NCBI RefSeq assembly: GCF_002873455.1
Contig: NZ_MCUN01000009.1
Location: forward strand, 62,001 to 126,000
Length of the DNA stretch: 64,000 nucleotides
Reading direction: 5' to 3'
Origin: Vibrio splendidus
GTDB taxonomy: Bacteria; Pseudomonadota; Gammaproteobacteria; Enterobacterales; Vibrionaceae
The translations under genes were made by a program, and so were the position numbers. Positions within the stretch are counted from its first letter, which is position 1. Every line of letters starts with the position of its first letter. Under the pieces are notes generated by a model. That model searched no databases, was not told the DNA's origin, and saw only the letters and a program-made list of their open reading frames with translations. Of this stretch, positions 24,772 to 34,332 are shown one piece after another.

Positions 24772-25920
24772 CTATTTACTCAATGGCTGGTTTTCAATTA
24801 GCCCATACGGAATCGTAGTAAACACTTTAGGATTGCCTTTTAACGTCGGTGCTTCGTTCACTTGTTGCCAATCGAGTAACATGATTGCTAACACGTTGCG
24901 GTGTTCACCGTACTCAAGGTCAAAGTCGCCGGTGATAGAAGGGATCATTCCTTGTTTCTCATCGATAGAAGCTTGAATCGCGAGTCGAGTCTTTTCGACA
25001 ACCGGGTCATTTTCTAGGCCTGCGAGTAAGAAGGTTAATCCAACTTCTGCAATTACATCTTCTTTAGCGCGCAACAGAATCGTATCGATGTTCTCTCTGA
25101 AATAATCGTAGATCCATTGATGATCTTGTTCACTTACTTGATGCTGATAGTACTCGGAATCACCAAAGATGACGTGTGTCATGCCATAGAGCTTGTTGCC
25201 GAATTGCTGGCTTGAAAGCTTCCTGTCTTCATCGTCTGGGTAAGCTTTTTTAAAGGTGTCGACGAACTCATCAACGACATCTTGCTCACTCAGTTGGCGT
25301 AGCCAGTAGACCTGATTGGCGAGTTGAGCCGCCCACGCTTTCACCATGTCTTCGTTGGTGACGTATCGTGAAAAGTCATAACGACGAATGATCTCACGCA
25401 ACTTGGCATCGTTCTTGTGCTCTAAACCGTATTCATTGGCACGTGCCATTGAGCCAAGAAGGTCAACACCAAGGTAGAGGTATTCTGGCATGTGCTTGGT
25501 GATGTTGTAGCGTCGAACACTGCGCTCGTCATTATCGCCAACATAAGAAGCAACGCGCTTCTCCGAGTAGAGTACGATTTGTTCCATGGTATGAACGTCA
25601 TTCGACAGGGTGCTGAGCTTACTTGCCACTCGTGCCATGTCACTCCATACCGCAGCAGAATATTTATCATCTAATGTTTGTCGATACATACGTAAACCAT
25701 AATGACCCTCTTTGAAGGCGGGCAGGGTATACAGTTGTTTTTCATAGGTAGAACGAATGAGGTTTGCAGATTGTTTGAAAGATTGTTCATGAGAGTGGAG
25801 AGAATCTGCTTGGGTTTGAATTCTCGGTACATTTGTTGCAAGAGCGTTCTCTTGTGCGTGAACAGCGACCGTAACTGAGGTTGATAGCAATGTGCACAGT
25901 GTAATCGTTTTTAGCTTCAT
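24772..25920 (-). CDS. Secreted/periplasmic DUF3541-like protein
   Basis: About 382 residues. It begins with a typical signal peptide (MKLKTITLCTLLSTSVTVAVHAQ, cleavage after AHA). The mature part is mostly helical and charged, with tracts such as RMYRQTLDDKYSAAVWSDMA and YGMTHVIFGDSEYYQ. I place it, from memory and with moderate confidence, in the DUF3541 family found in Vibrio. It has no catalytic motif I can name. I chose the ATG at 25920; a TTG 15 bases upstream is also in frame. It is monocistronic. Confidence 0.65.
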   Translation of the reverse strand: MKLKTITLCTLLSTSVTVAVHAQENALATNVPRIQTQADSLHSHEQSFKQSANLIRSTYEKQLYTLPAFKEGHYGLRMYRQTLDDKYSAAVWSDMARVASKLSTLSNDVHTMEQIVLYSEKRVASYVGDNDERSVRRYNITKHMPEYLYLGVDLLGSMARANEYGLEHKNDAKLREIIRRYDFSRYVTNEDMVKAWAAQLANQVYWLRQLSEQDVVDEFVDTFKKAYPDDEDRKLSSQQFGNKLYGMTHVIFGDSEYYQHQVSEQDHQWIYDYFRENIDTILLRAKEDVIAEVGLTFLLAGLENDPVVEKTRLAIQASIDEKQGMIPSITGDFDLEYGEHRNVLAIMLLDWQQVNEAPTLKGNPKVFTTIPYGLIENQPLSK

Positions 25921-26203
25921 GTCGTGAGGTACCAAGCTGATTAATAGTCTGTGTAAAATAACACCGATGAATCATTTGATGTAAGGTTTGAGTCAATACA
26001 ATGCAAGGTTTATAAGGTTTACTAACATTTTTTGACTAAGCAATTAGTATAGGCAACAAACCTGAAGTGATGAATGGCACAATATTTGATCGATAGTAGA
26101 CGTTAGTATAGATTTTTAGTGACTTAGCGGCATACTGGAAGAATAAGCCAGAAATGAGCCGTCATAAGGCAGTATATAGAACAAAAGTGTTAGAGGTTCG
26201 TAA

Positions 26204-27559
26204 ATGCCAAGTGGTTCTAGCAAGCAGTGGTCTGCCAAAGTAGTATCTTTTCTTTTTTTCCTTGCGATAGTTGGTGCGATTGAGTTCTTTCACGCCAAGC
26301 AATTAAATTTTCTTAAGAATGAATCTTATTCTGAGGGGAAAAAACAATTATCCATTATTCGTTCTCGGATCGAAGCTGCGATCGTGTCAGATATGTACGT
26401 CCTCAACAACTTCTCGACTTTAGTGACCATCAACCCTGATGGTAACGTTAATAATTGGGACAAGATTGCTGAGAATATCATTCAAGATGGCTTTCATATT
26501 CGACTGATCGGACTCGCCAAAGATGACATTCTAAACTTTGTTTACCCTTTGGAAGGCAACGAGCAGGTTCTCGGTATCAATTATCGTGATCACCCAAATC
26601 AGTGGGAGTCCGTTGAGATCGCTCGTAATATTGGCAACACGTTTATCGCTGGCCCTTTCGAATTGTTCCAAGGTGGTCAAGCACTCATCACGCGAACTCC
26701 GATCTTTCTAGACCCGCCTTTCAATCAAAATTATTGGGGTGTTTCGAGTGCTGTTATTGGCTTAGATGAGCTGTTTGAAGATGTCGGAATTGGGGACATT
26801 GAGAAAAAATACGAACTCGCGATACGTGGTGCAAATAGTTCGGGCAAAGGTGGCGCCGTCTTTTATGGTATTCAGAACGTATTTGACAATGCGTTTGCCA
26901 CCGAACAAGTGAGTTTTCCATACGGTGGTTGGTACCTTGCTCTTTCTGGTAACGAGCATGTATTGATGGACGTACCTTGGTATCGTATCTACGGGGTAAG
27001 GCTGGTGGGCTACACCATTATGCTAGTATTAGCATTTGCCTTCTTAACTATTTATCGTCTGTACCGTATTGCAGATAGCCGCTCTATGCATGATGAACTT
27101 ACCAAGCTACCGAATCGTCGATACTTCATGTATAGCCTAAGGCTGGCATTTAAGACCTCCCAAAAACAAAGGCCGAGAACCTTTGCAGTTGTAAATATCG
27201 ACCTCAATGGTTTCAAAGCAATCAACGATACCTTCGGTCATGCGGCTGGTGATCAAGTGTTAGTTGAATGTGCTAAGCGCATTAAGAGTGAGTTGCGCGT
27301 TTCAGATATTGTCGCAAGGATAGGAGGGGATGAGTTCTTAGTCTTGTTACCCCGCATCATGGATGATCAACATGTCTCTTCGATTGTCGATAAGCTTAGA
27401 AGAGAGATATGTACGACACCTGTTATCTACGAGGCGCACTCTATTTATCTTCGAATTAGCGTTGGTTGGGTAATTCATAATAAAAACTATGATGATGTCG
27501 ATGCACTCTTGAAAGCCGCTGATGAAAAAATGTACCAACAGAAGCGCCAAGTTATCTAA
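26204..27559 (+). CDS. CHASE-domain diguanylate cyclase (GGDEF)
   Basis: A 451-residue inner-membrane enzyme making c-di-GMP from two GTP. A helix at about 13-30 leads to a periplasmic CHASE sensor (about 40-250), recognisable by IRLIGLAKDDILNFVYPLEG, NYRDHP and ALITRTPIF. A second helix (265-285) joins a GGDEF domain with intact GGDEF (374-378). An RVSD allosteric inhibitory site (365-368) sits in its proper place, so product feedback is expected. CHASE domains bind small extracellular ligands; the ligand is unknown. A GAGGTT ribosome site supports the start. It is monocistronic. Confidence 0.93.
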   Translation: MPSGSSKQWSAKVVSFLFFLAIVGAIEFFHAKQLNFLKNESYSEGKKQLSIIRSRIEAAIVSDMYVLNNFSTLVTINPDGNVNNWDKIAENIIQDGFHIRLIGLAKDDILNFVYPLEGNEQVLGINYRDHPNQWESVEIARNIGNTFIAGPFELFQGGQALITRTPIFLDPPFNQNYWGVSSAVIGLDELFEDVGIGDIEKKYELAIRGANSSGKGGAVFYGIQNVFDNAFATEQVSFPYGGWYLALSGNEHVLMDVPWYRIYGVRLVGYTIMLVLAFAFLTIYRLYRIADSRSMHDELTKLPNRRYFMYSLRLAFKTSQKQRPRTFAVVNIDLNGFKAINDTFGHAAGDQVLVECAKRIKSELRVSDIVARIGGDEFLVLLPRIMDDQHVSSIVDKLRREICTTPVIYEAHSIYLRISVGWVIHNKNYDDVDALLKAADEKMYQQKRQVI

Positions 27560-27722
27560 GTTGAATATGGTCAATGATTAGAATTTAGTTGCTGAATGTG
27601 GGGAAAAGCCTCAGAATACCGCGCTTTGCTTCGTATCAATGATTTGATAAGCAAAAGCTGCAGCAATACGCCTTCATGGGGTGTTGCTCATACTAAATGT
27701 TATTCAACTGAGAAAATAATTT

Positions 27723-29318
27723 ATGAGTTTTACCTCCCTTGGCCTTTCTGAACCGATCCTTAAAGCTATTGAAGCACAAGGTTACGATAAGCCATCACCA
27801 ATCCAAGAGAAAGCCGTACCAGCTGTCCTAACGGGCAAAGATGTTATGGCCGCTGCTCAAACAGGTACAGGTAAAACTGCAGGCTTCACGTTACCTATTC
27901 TTGAAATGTTATCAAAAGGCTCTCGCGTACGTCAGAATCAAGTTCGTGCATTGATCTTAACACCAACTCGTGAGCTTGCAGCACAAGTGAATGGCAGTGT
28001 GGTTAAGTACGGTATTAATCTACCTCTGACTTCTACGGTTGTATTCGGTGGCGTGAAAATTAATCCTCAGATGCAAAAACTGCGTAAAGGCAGTGATGTA
28101 CTGGTAGCAACACCGGGTCGTCTACTTGACTTATATAACCAAAATGCAGTGCGTTTTGATCAGCTAGAGATCCTAGTTTTAGATGAAGCTGACCGCATGC
28201 TAGACATGGGTTTCATTCGCGACATCCGTAAGATCTTGGCTTTCTTGCCTAAGAAACGTCAGAACCTACTGTTCTCAGCAACTTTCTCAGATGATATTCG
28301 AGGCTTGGCAAAAGGCCTAGTCAACAACCCAGTTGAAATCTCGGTGAGCCCTGCGAACTCAACGGCACCAACCGTTGAACAAAGTATTTATCCAGTAGAT
28401 AAGAAGAAAAAAGCCCCAATGCTAGCTAAGCTGATCAAAGATAATGATTGGCGACAAGTACTGGTGTTTAGCAAAACAAAACATGGCGCGAACAAACTTT
28501 CACACTTCCTTGACGAGCAAGGCATCACTGCGGCACCTATTCATGGTAACAAGAGCCAAGGCGCGCGTACTAAGGCCCTAGAGAACTTCAAAACAGGTAA
28601 GGTACGAGTACTAGTAGCGACCGATATCGCTGCTCGTGGTATCGATATTCCGCAACTACCTCAAGTGGTTAATTTCGATCTTCCAAACGTATCAGAAGAT
28701 TACGTTCACCGTATTGGTCGTACTGGCCGTGCTGGTGAAGTTGGTAAAGCAATTTCATTGGTGTGTGCTGATGAAGTAGGTGAACTGTTTGGTATCGAGC
28801 GCCTTATTCAGCAGGTGCTTGAACGCCGTGAACTTGAAGGTTTTGCACCTGTAAACAAGTTGCCAGAATCTCGTTTGGATTCGCGTCCGATTAAGGCTAA
28901 GAAACCGAAAAAGACACGCGAACACTCGGATGGTCAACGTTCTGGCGAGAATGCTCGTGGGCATAAACCAGCAGGTAAGAATAAGCGTCATGTCTCTGGT
29001 TCAGGTTCTGCTCCTAAACGTAAGCCTAATGCGAGCAAGCCTAACTCCGGCAACAAAGCTTCTGACAGCAACTCAACAGCTGCGGGTGATGATAAATCTT
29101 TAAGAAACAATGGCAGTAACTATAAGCGCGGTAATGCAGCTAACAAGCCTTCTACGAATAGTTCTGGTAAGCCAGCTGGCGCAGGTAAACCTAAGAAGTC
29201 TGGTTTCGGTGTAGGTAATGGTTCGAGCAAACCGTCTAACAAATCAGCAGGTAACAAGCCTACAGGCAACAAGCCTTCACCATCTAGAAGCCGTTCTAAG
29301 CCTGCACCTCAGAAATAG
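27723..29318 (+). CDS. rhlE: DEAD-box ATP-dependent RNA helicase RhlE
   Basis: A 531-residue helicase that unwinds RNA in ribosome assembly and RNA decay. The helicase core covers about 1-380. It has a Q motif (SPIQEKAVP), Walker [27 protein letters not shown] (about 154-157), SATF, and the C-terminal [10 protein letters not shown]. The last 140 residues are a low-complexity basic tail rich in Lys, Ser, Asn and Gly (for example [20 protein letters not shown]), typical of RhlE in this group. A long-stem terminator follows. Confidence 0.95.
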   Translation: MSFTSLGLSEPILKAIEAQGYDKPSPIQEKAVPAVLTGKDVMAAAQTGTGKTAGFTLPILEMLSKGSRVRQNQVRALILTPTRELAAQVNGSVVKYGINLPLTSTVVFGGVKINPQMQKLRKGSDVLVATPGRLLDLYNQNAVRFDQLEILVLDEADRMLDMGFIRDIRKILAFLPKKRQNLLFSATFSDDIRGLAKGLVNNPVEISVSPANSTAPTVEQSIYPVDKKKKAPMLAKLIKDNDWRQVLVFSKTKHGANKLSHFLDEQGITAAPIHGNKSQGARTKALENFKTGKVRVLVATDIAARGIDIPQLPQVVNFDLPNVSEDYVHRIGRTGRAGEVGKAISLVCADEVGELFGIERLIQQVLERRELEGFAPVNKLPESRLDSRPIKAKKPKKTREHSDGQRSGENARGHKPAGKNKRHVSGSGSAPKRKPNASKPNSGNKASDSNSTAAGDDKSLRNNGSNYKRGNAANKPSTNSSGKPAGAGKPKKSGFGVGNGSSKPSNKSAGNKPTGNKPSPSRSRSKPAPQK

Positions 29319-29435
29319 GTGTTCTTTGGTAGACTGAAAGGTTGAGAAGGTAACTTTGTAGCGATTCAGTAACGAGAATTACTTTTAAGCAGGTTCTTGT
29401 TCACTAGTGAATTTCTGCAATCTAACTTAAATAAG

Positions 29436-29469
29436 CGCGAATATTGATTTTCAATATTCGCGTTTTTTT
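29436..29469 (+). terminator. Rho-independent terminator after rhlE
   Basis: CGCGAATATTGA pairs with TCAATATTCGCG around a very short T-rich loop, followed by seven T residues. Confidence 0.9.
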
Positions 29470-29613
29470 ATGGGTATTATTTTGCGAATTAGAAGTGATT
29501 TTTTTGGCGCATGAAACTATTGAATCAACAGGAAATACGGCATTGATAAGAAGGGTAATGATTCGTTAATGATTTATTAATAACAACATAATCACTAGCG
29601 TTTTTATGGATTT

Positions 29614-29639
29614 TTGCAATTTGCAATTTCAGTTTGCAA
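29614..29639 (+). promoter_or_regulatory. Two adjacent LuxO-type binding sites
   Basis: TTGCAATTTGCAA (29614-29626) is an exact match to the LuxO palindrome TTGCA-N3-TGCAA. Immediately after it lies TTTCAGTTTGCAA (29627-29639), which differs at one position. They are 62-88 bp upstream of the sigma-54 promoter of the qrr gene, the right place for an enhancer-binding activator. Confidence 0.85.
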
Positions 29640-29700
29640 AACAAGCAGGGGTTTATGGCCAATACGTGTTCAGATGCTTAGTAAATACGTACTTTAAAAG

Positions 29701-29718
29701 TTGGCACGTATGCTGCAT
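29701..29718 (+). promoter_or_regulatory. Sigma-54 promoter of qrr copy 1
   Basis: TTGGCACGTATGCTGCAT fits the -24/-12 consensus TGGCACG-N4-TTGCA with GG and GC ten bases apart. The transcript start expected about 12 bases downstream coincides with the first base of the Qrr hairpin. Confidence 0.9.
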
Positions 29719-29726
29719 TAATAATG

Positions 29727-29836
29727 GTGACCCTTCTTAAGCCGAGGGTCACCTAGCCAACTGACGTTGTTAGTGAACCCATATTGTTCACACAAAATAT
29801 ATAACCAATCACCTTTATTGTGGTTGGTTTTTTTTT
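29727..29836 (+). ncRNA. qrr: Qrr quorum-regulatory small RNA (copy 1)
   Basis: A 110-nt Hfq-dependent small RNA of the LuxO quorum-sensing circuit. At low cell density phosphorylated LuxO with sigma-54 drives it, and it base-pairs with mRNAs such as luxR/hapR-type master regulators. Visible parts are a 5' hairpin GTGACCCT/AGGGTCAC and the conserved pairing core CAACTGACGTTGTTAGTGAA within 29753-29777. A second weak stem and a terminator AACCAATCAC/GTGGTTGGTT with a 9-T run follow. Which of the numbered Qrr genes it corresponds to cannot be told here. A second copy lies inverted at 37.2 kb. Confidence 0.95.
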
Positions 29837-29873
29837 GCCTGAATTTTAAGTTCTACTTGTTGGTTTTACTTTT

Positions 29874-31388
29874 TTACTCACCACACTTTGAGTAACAGCT
29901 TGGTTGGCGTGGGCACTCTCCACCTCTGGAGCAGATAAGCCTAGCCTCTGTCTCAATTCCACGTTCAATCCAATTTATATTTAGAATCTTGGCTACTGTC
30001 GTGAGATCTTTTTTGATGTTACGTGGGATTACTACAGAGCCACCATTGTTGACGCATGACGCTTTAAGCTGCTCAGCTATGTCTCTTGAATTACCGCCTT
30101 GAGCGTCAATCGCTGGGTTTAAATCTATACCAGCGCACAGTACACGGTTGTTACCCGCAGGATCCGTCATATTGATGGATTCACAGCAATAGATTCTTGG
30201 CTCATCCCCTACATTTAGAATGGATATTTGAGCTGAGCTACCTGCCCGAGGTTCTGATAATCGACGAAACACAGCCCAATGTTGACATGGGTCGGCGACC
30301 GTTCTCATGTTCCCCCAAGGCAGTGGAATCCCGTTCCCGCGGTATACCGCTTTGAGTTTCCCCGGGCCATAAGCATCAAAGTAGTGCCAATGAGGGTAGG
30401 GCGATACTACCGTCATTCTACGCATCGCAACAGAGGGGGAAACCCCCGCTCTTTTGTGAACGTCTATTTCGTAACCAGTGCGGTCAAGCAGCTGTCTAAA
30501 CGGGACTTTCGGGCACAGAAGTGCTCCAGCAAAGAAACTGGATTCAAAGTCTCGCCACGCTTGCAGAATGTCTTGAGAGTTCAGCTGTGAAGAGCCTGAA
30601 ACCTGGTTGTCATCCCATGTGTTGTTGTTACCGACCGACAACACACTCTTTAGGCCTTCTTTGCTATGCAGAATGCAATGGCCGATATAAACCGAGAGAT
30701 CGTATTTCAGACGAGTTGGATACTCTTTGAGTATCTCGTTTAAAAAGATCGTGCCGGGAGGCTCAAAGAATGAAGTAACCAGTTGCTTGGCATTAATTCC
30801 GAGCTCATCAACAACGTCCTGCGGCGTGCGCGTAACCCAGCGGATGTTAATTCCGAGGGTTCTAGCGATGTCTATAAGGTCTTCTACGCTCAGGTTAAGG
30901 CGTTTTAGGCCAACTTCCTCTGCGGCACGTTCAAGGTCAGGGAAGTGGTTCTGGTTACTCTCTTGGTGTGCCCTAATCAAGAGGTGCGCAAACTGACGAC
31001 CTGAGATCCCCGTTTGTGACAGCATCTCAGGAATCGCAATCTGCAGGATGTCGTTGGAGAAAAGAAAGCTAGGCTCGAGTGCCATGCCATTTATCCCACC
31101 ACGATTCCCTTTGTCAGGTGCAATGGCTTGTTGTTCTGATTCGTCGTCGAGGAACCACGTTGGGGTCTTCTGAAAAACCTGCGCAATCACTTCCAGCATG
31201 TCGATGCTTGGCACACGCTTTCCACGTTCAATCATTGAAAGGTAAGAAACGGAAGGTGCGTATTCTGGGTTGATTCTAATACAACGCGCAGACAGATCTT
31301 CCATCGTTAAATGGTTACGTTTTCTTAGGTTACGTATTTTCGTACCTAGGAAATGAGACTGACGAACTAAACTTTTTGACAAGGCCAT
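29874..31388 (-). CDS. XRE-family transcriptional regulator (DUF3612-like C-terminus)
   Basis: About 504 residues. An N-terminal Cro/C1-type HTH covers about residues 10-75: LGTKIRNLRKRNHLTMEDLS, then SVSYLSMIERGKRVPSIDML. The long remainder resembles the short-chain-fatty-acid/glyoxylate-type XRE regulators and, from memory, the DUF3612 family of Vibrio. The C-terminus holds four cysteines (CSRGGECPRQPSCYSKC), as in related regulators that sense redox or metal. I chose ATG 31388; a GTG at 31403 is also in frame. It diverges from a 198-aa protein gene, with TTGTAAAATT direct repeats right upstream, so autoregulation is likely. Confidence 0.85.
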   Translation of the reverse strand: MALSKSLVRQSHFLGTKIRNLRKRNHLTMEDLSARCIRINPEYAPSVSYLSMIERGKRVPSIDMLEVIAQVFQKTPTWFLDDESEQQAIAPDKGNRGGINGMALEPSFLFSNDILQIAIPEMLSQTGISGRQFAHLLIRAHQESNQNHFPDLERAAEEVGLKRLNLSVEDLIDIARTLGINIRWVTRTPQDVVDELGINAKQLVTSFFEPPGTIFLNEILKEYPTRLKYDLSVYIGHCILHSKEGLKSVLSVGNNNTWDDNQVSGSSQLNSQDILQAWRDFESSFFAGALLCPKVPFRQLLDRTGYEIDVHKRAGVSPSVAMRRMTVVSPYPHWHYFDAYGPGKLKAVYRGNGIPLPWGNMRTVADPCQHWAVFRRLSEPRAGSSAQISILNVGDEPRIYCCESINMTDPAGNNRVLCAGIDLNPAIDAQGGNSRDIAEQLKASCVNNGGSVVIPRNIKKDLTTVAKILNINWIERGIETEARLICSRGGECPRQPSCYSKCGE

Positions 31389-31390
31389 AT

Positions 31391-31414
31391 TTGTAAAATT
31401 CACATTGTAAAATT
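31391..31414. promoter_or_regulatory. Direct repeats TTGTAAAATT in the divergent promoter
   Basis: Two identical 10-bp copies (31391-31400 and 31405-31414) spaced 14 bp apart start to start, followed by further TGTAAAA-like words up to 31440. The position just before the XRE regulator start suggests an operator. Binding is inferred. Confidence 0.4.
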
Positions 31415-31572
31415 TTTGTTGTGAAATTGTATGTAAAAAAGCGCTAATCTACAAACTAAGCAATTCACAAAATGACAAATAAGTTAAACGTTAGTTTGGA
31501 ATAATTGCTCTAGGACACATTTTTGCTGTAGAAATCGGTGGTTATCACCGGGCTAGTCAAGAGGGAAAGACT

Positions 31573-32169
31573 ATGAATATGCTTACATTCGATAAAACAG
31601 AAATCCAAAAACAATCAAAACCATTTATCGCTGAAGCTGTCTTTGCCGTGGAGACAATCAGTGCCAACCAGCAAACAGAGAAGCAAGTGAAAGCAAAACA
31701 GCTGCTTGATCGACTGTTCCCACTAGAGAATGGTTCACATCAAGACGTAACCAGCTACGTAGTTGATTACCGCCATATCATGGCTTACTTTAAAGATGGT
31801 CAGCACAGCGGTCTAAAGCACCCTAAACAGTTTGTAGCGTACATGGGGGAGAAGAATGACCCAGACTCTATCTTGTTCCGAGATGGCAGTGGCAGTCACT
31901 TAGAAGTGATGTTTGGTTGTCATAAAGGGACGGGTTGCATTGAGTTGGTGGAGATTGATGACATTCAGTTAGAGTCATGCACCACGTTCGGCCAATCGCC
32001 AATGGAAGCAACGACCACGATACGCGAAGAGACCATTGCAGCAATGCGCCATTGGATCAGTTTGATTCAAGGTGATGCAAAGGGTAAACCAAAGGCATGC
32101 AGCGAAGATAAAGAGTTCAGAGCAAAGAGTGGTGAAGATTACTGCCTGAATTACTGCTACCAACTTTAG
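31573..32169 (+). CDS. Conserved hypothetical protein divergent from the XRE regulator
   Basis: A 198-residue cytoplasmic protein with no domain I can name. It begins MLTFDKTEIQKQSKPFIAEA and has a conserved-looking core (DGSGSHLEVMFGCHKGTGCI, about 99-118). Its C-terminus is Cys-containing (DYCLNYCYQL). The GAGGGAAAG ribosome site is strong. Its promoter faces that of the XRE regulator, which therefore probably controls it. A well-formed terminator follows, so it is monocistronic. I cannot propose a reaction. Confidence 0.75.
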   Translation: MNMLTFDKTEIQKQSKPFIAEAVFAVETISANQQTEKQVKAKQLLDRLFPLENGSHQDVTSYVVDYRHIMAYFKDGQHSGLKHPKQFVAYMGEKNDPDSILFRDGSGSHLEVMFGCHKGTGCIELVEIDDIQLESCTTFGQSPMEATTTIREETIAAMRHWISLIQGDAKGKPKACSEDKEFRAKSGEDYCLNYCYQL

Positions 32170-32247
32170 TCGTATGAAATAAGGTTTGGAACACTGAAAG
32201 GTTTAAACCCAGTAAGTACTAAGCCGATACATATAGCCAACGGAAAA

Positions 32248-32289
32248 GCCCCAAAGAATAACGTAATAGTGAGTCTTTGGGGCATTTTT
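32248..32289 (+). terminator. Rho-independent terminator
   Basis: GCCCCAAAGA pairs perfectly with TCTTTGGGGC around a 16-nt loop, followed by ATTTTT. It ends the 198-aa gene. Confidence 0.85.
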
Positions 32290-32358
32290 GGGTTCTTTCT
32301 CAAATGTATATCAATTCGTGCTCGCTGGTTCTAATTGAGTAGAATCAGCGGAGAAACC

Positions 32359-33375
32359 TTACAGAGGCATGACTCGGTTACGGCCGAGTGATTTCGCTTC
32401 GTAAAGTAGCCTATCGGCTCGTTCGATCAGTGATTGTGATGACTCACCGGGTTCAAGTTCAGCTACACCAAACGATGCGGTGATACTACCGACTTGTTCA
32501 CCACTACGACGATCTTTAATAGACAGCTTTTCTAGAGAGCGTCGATTAGTATCAGCGAGCTGACGAGCAATACGCAAAGATCTGTTTGGCACGATGAGAG
32601 CGAACTCTTCACCACCAAATCGATAAGCAGAAATACCCTCACGGCTACTCAACTTCAGCTTGCGAGCTATCCCTTTAAGAACCATATCGCCAAACAAGTG
32701 GCCATAGGTATCATTGAAATTTTTAAAATGATCGATGTCGAGAAGAATCAAACACAAAGATTCTTTCGCTTCACACAAGGTTTCTATATCACGGTCGAAA
32801 GAGCGACGGTTATAGAGTGTCGTTGTGCTGTCAAAGAGTGCATCTTTCTGTACTTCTACAAGCTGGGTTTTAAGCTTGGTAATTTCTGATGTAGCAGAGT
32901 GCAGCTGAGAATTTAGAAACTGAGTAGAGTGACGAATATGACGAGACTCAGAAACTAACTGACGAACCAACGACATGACTTCGTCGAGCGATAAACTTTC
33001 ATTATCAACACGAGCCAAATCCTCGAAGCTTTTATCGATCATGTCAGAGAAAGCTGAGGTGTCGGTGAGAGTATCATTCATTGAATTCGATACTTCAGAA
33101 ACTAACAGTTCTAGGTTAGCGCGAAGATCGTTGATATTGGTTTCAGATTTGCTCGCAACATAATTGTTGTAAAGCTGTTCACCGACGGCTGGAGGACAAA
33201 TGCCGTAGTGTTCTAAAATACCATCCATGTCTTTAGTAAGCTGTGGGATAGCATTATCGACATAGGTGTACCAAAGTGCGTAATTTGCAGGTGTGGTAGA
33301 CACTCTGTTCTTCATCATAAGAGGTACCGCTTTTTTTAGATTAGCGGTGGATTTCTGGAATTCGTCTTTTTTCAT
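32359..33375 (-). CDS. Diguanylate cyclase (GGEEF)
   Basis: About 338 residues, cytoplasmic. The N-terminal 160 residues are helical, with a first stretch MMKNRVSTTPANYALWYTYV (about 19-38) that recurs in Vibrio and Pseudomonas cyclases of this type. A GGDEF domain follows: LYNRRSFDRDIE, LLDIDHFKNFNDTYGH, then FGGEEFALIVP. The inhibitory site is degenerate, with REGI in place of RxxD, so product inhibition may be lost. I use the ATG giving MKKDEFQKS; a GTG 36 bases upstream is in frame. It is monocistronic. Confidence 0.92.
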   Translation of the reverse strand: MKKDEFQKSTANLKKAVPLMMKNRVSTTPANYALWYTYVDNAIPQLTKDMDGILEHYGICPPAVGEQLYNNYVASKSETNINDLRANLELLVSEVSNSMNDTLTDTSAFSDMIDKSFEDLARVDNESLSLDEVMSLVRQLVSESRHIRHSTQFLNSQLHSATSEITKLKTQLVEVQKDALFDSTTTLYNRRSFDRDIETLCEAKESLCLILLDIDHFKNFNDTYGHLFGDMVLKGIARKLKLSSREGISAYRFGGEEFALIVPNRSLRIARQLADTNRRSLEKLSIKDRRSGEQVGSITASFGVAELEPGESSQSLIERADRLLYEAKSLGRNRVMPL

Positions 33376-33706
33376 TATTTTTACTGCAGATACCAAACTA
33401 ACTCGAGCCACTTGTGGACAAGGTTAGCGGATTTCGCAGGTCTTTGCTTTAAAAATTATATGATTAATAGATGAGGATTGGATAAATAACTCATTTTTAT
33501 TATGAATATCGATTGCGCATTCATAAATGGTGGCTAATGGTTTGTTCTTTAACCATATTTTTGGTTATTCACTATGGAACACTGGTTGAGTTTTGTATTA
33601 AAACTTTAGTAAGGGGGGAGCACGGTGATCTCGTGATCGATTGGAGAAGTAACGCTGAAACTTGTATCGAGAAAGGGAAAGGATGAAAATATTTATGAGC
33701 AGATAC
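33376..33706. other. Intergenic region upstream of the GGEEF gene
   Basis: About 330 bp. No frame is supported on either strand. It should hold the promoter of the GGEEF cyclase; I saw no distinct motif apart from a G-rich tract near 33612-33620. Confidence 0.4.
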
Positions 33707-33736
33707 AAAAAAGCGCCGAAAAAATCAGCGCTTTAA
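33707..33736 (-). terminator. Rho-independent terminator of the cold-shock gene
   Basis: On the minus strand AAAGCGC pairs with GCGCTTT around a T-rich loop and is followed by TTT. It lies about 25 bp after the cold-shock stop codon. Confidence 0.75.
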
Positions 33737-33759
33737 AATTCTTTTTAGCTAAAAGCTAA

Positions 33760-33972
33760 TTATTGAGCAACAACGTTTGCTGCTTGTAGGCCTTTTTGAC
33801 CGTTTTCAACTTCGAAAGAAACCTTTTGGCCTTCTTTCAGAGTTTTGAAACCTTCTGAAGCGATTGCACGGAAGTGTACGAATACGTCAGCACCGCCGTT
33901 GTCTTGAGAAATGAAACCGAAACCTTTCTCTTCGTTAAACCATTTTACAGTGCCAGTATTTGTGTTAGACAT
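33760..33972 (-). CDS. CspA-family cold-shock protein
   Basis: A 70-residue single-stranded nucleic-acid-binding protein of five beta strands that melts RNA structure. The RNP1 motif is KGFGFISQ and RNP2 is [20 protein letters not shown] opens the fold as usual. I start at the ATG giving [11 protein letters not shown], which follows a good AAGGGA ribosome site; an upstream in-frame start would add six residues. The long, AT-rich upstream region fits a cold-shock leader. Whether it is cold-induced or constitutive (CspE-like) cannot be seen. Confidence 0.95.
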   Translation of the reverse strand: MSNTNTGTVKWFNEEKGFGFISQDNGGADVFVHFRAIASEGFKTLKEGQKVSFEVENGQKGLQAANVVAQ

Positions 33973-34286
33973 AATTTGTCCCTTATTCATAAATTTTCTA
34001 AATTGTTGATTGCATTACTGCAATGCGCTGATAATTGAATTATTTAATATTGCTAAGAAATAAGGAAAAACTACTTACAAAAACGGGTAACGATTTTACA
34101 TGTCATTTTTTACTATTTATCTAACTTAAATAACTCCGGCTAACAGAGCGAATGCATGTTAACACAGTCTTTCCGGTTGTACACTCATTGATTGAGAAAT
34201 CAGCGAGTTTTTTTGTCATGTTGTGCTCGTTAACAAAACCAACTGAAATAGCGGTTGGTTTTATAAAATTGCATGAAATGACAAAT

Positions 34287-34312
34287 TAAAAAGGAAGCCT
34301 AAGCCTCCTTTT
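34287..34312 (-). terminator. Rho-independent terminator of codBA
   Basis: On the minus strand AAGGAGGC and GCTTCCTT pair around TTAG, followed by TTTAA. It lies 20 bp after the codA stop. Confidence 0.7.
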
Positions 34313-34332
34313 CCTCATTAGTATAGACGATA

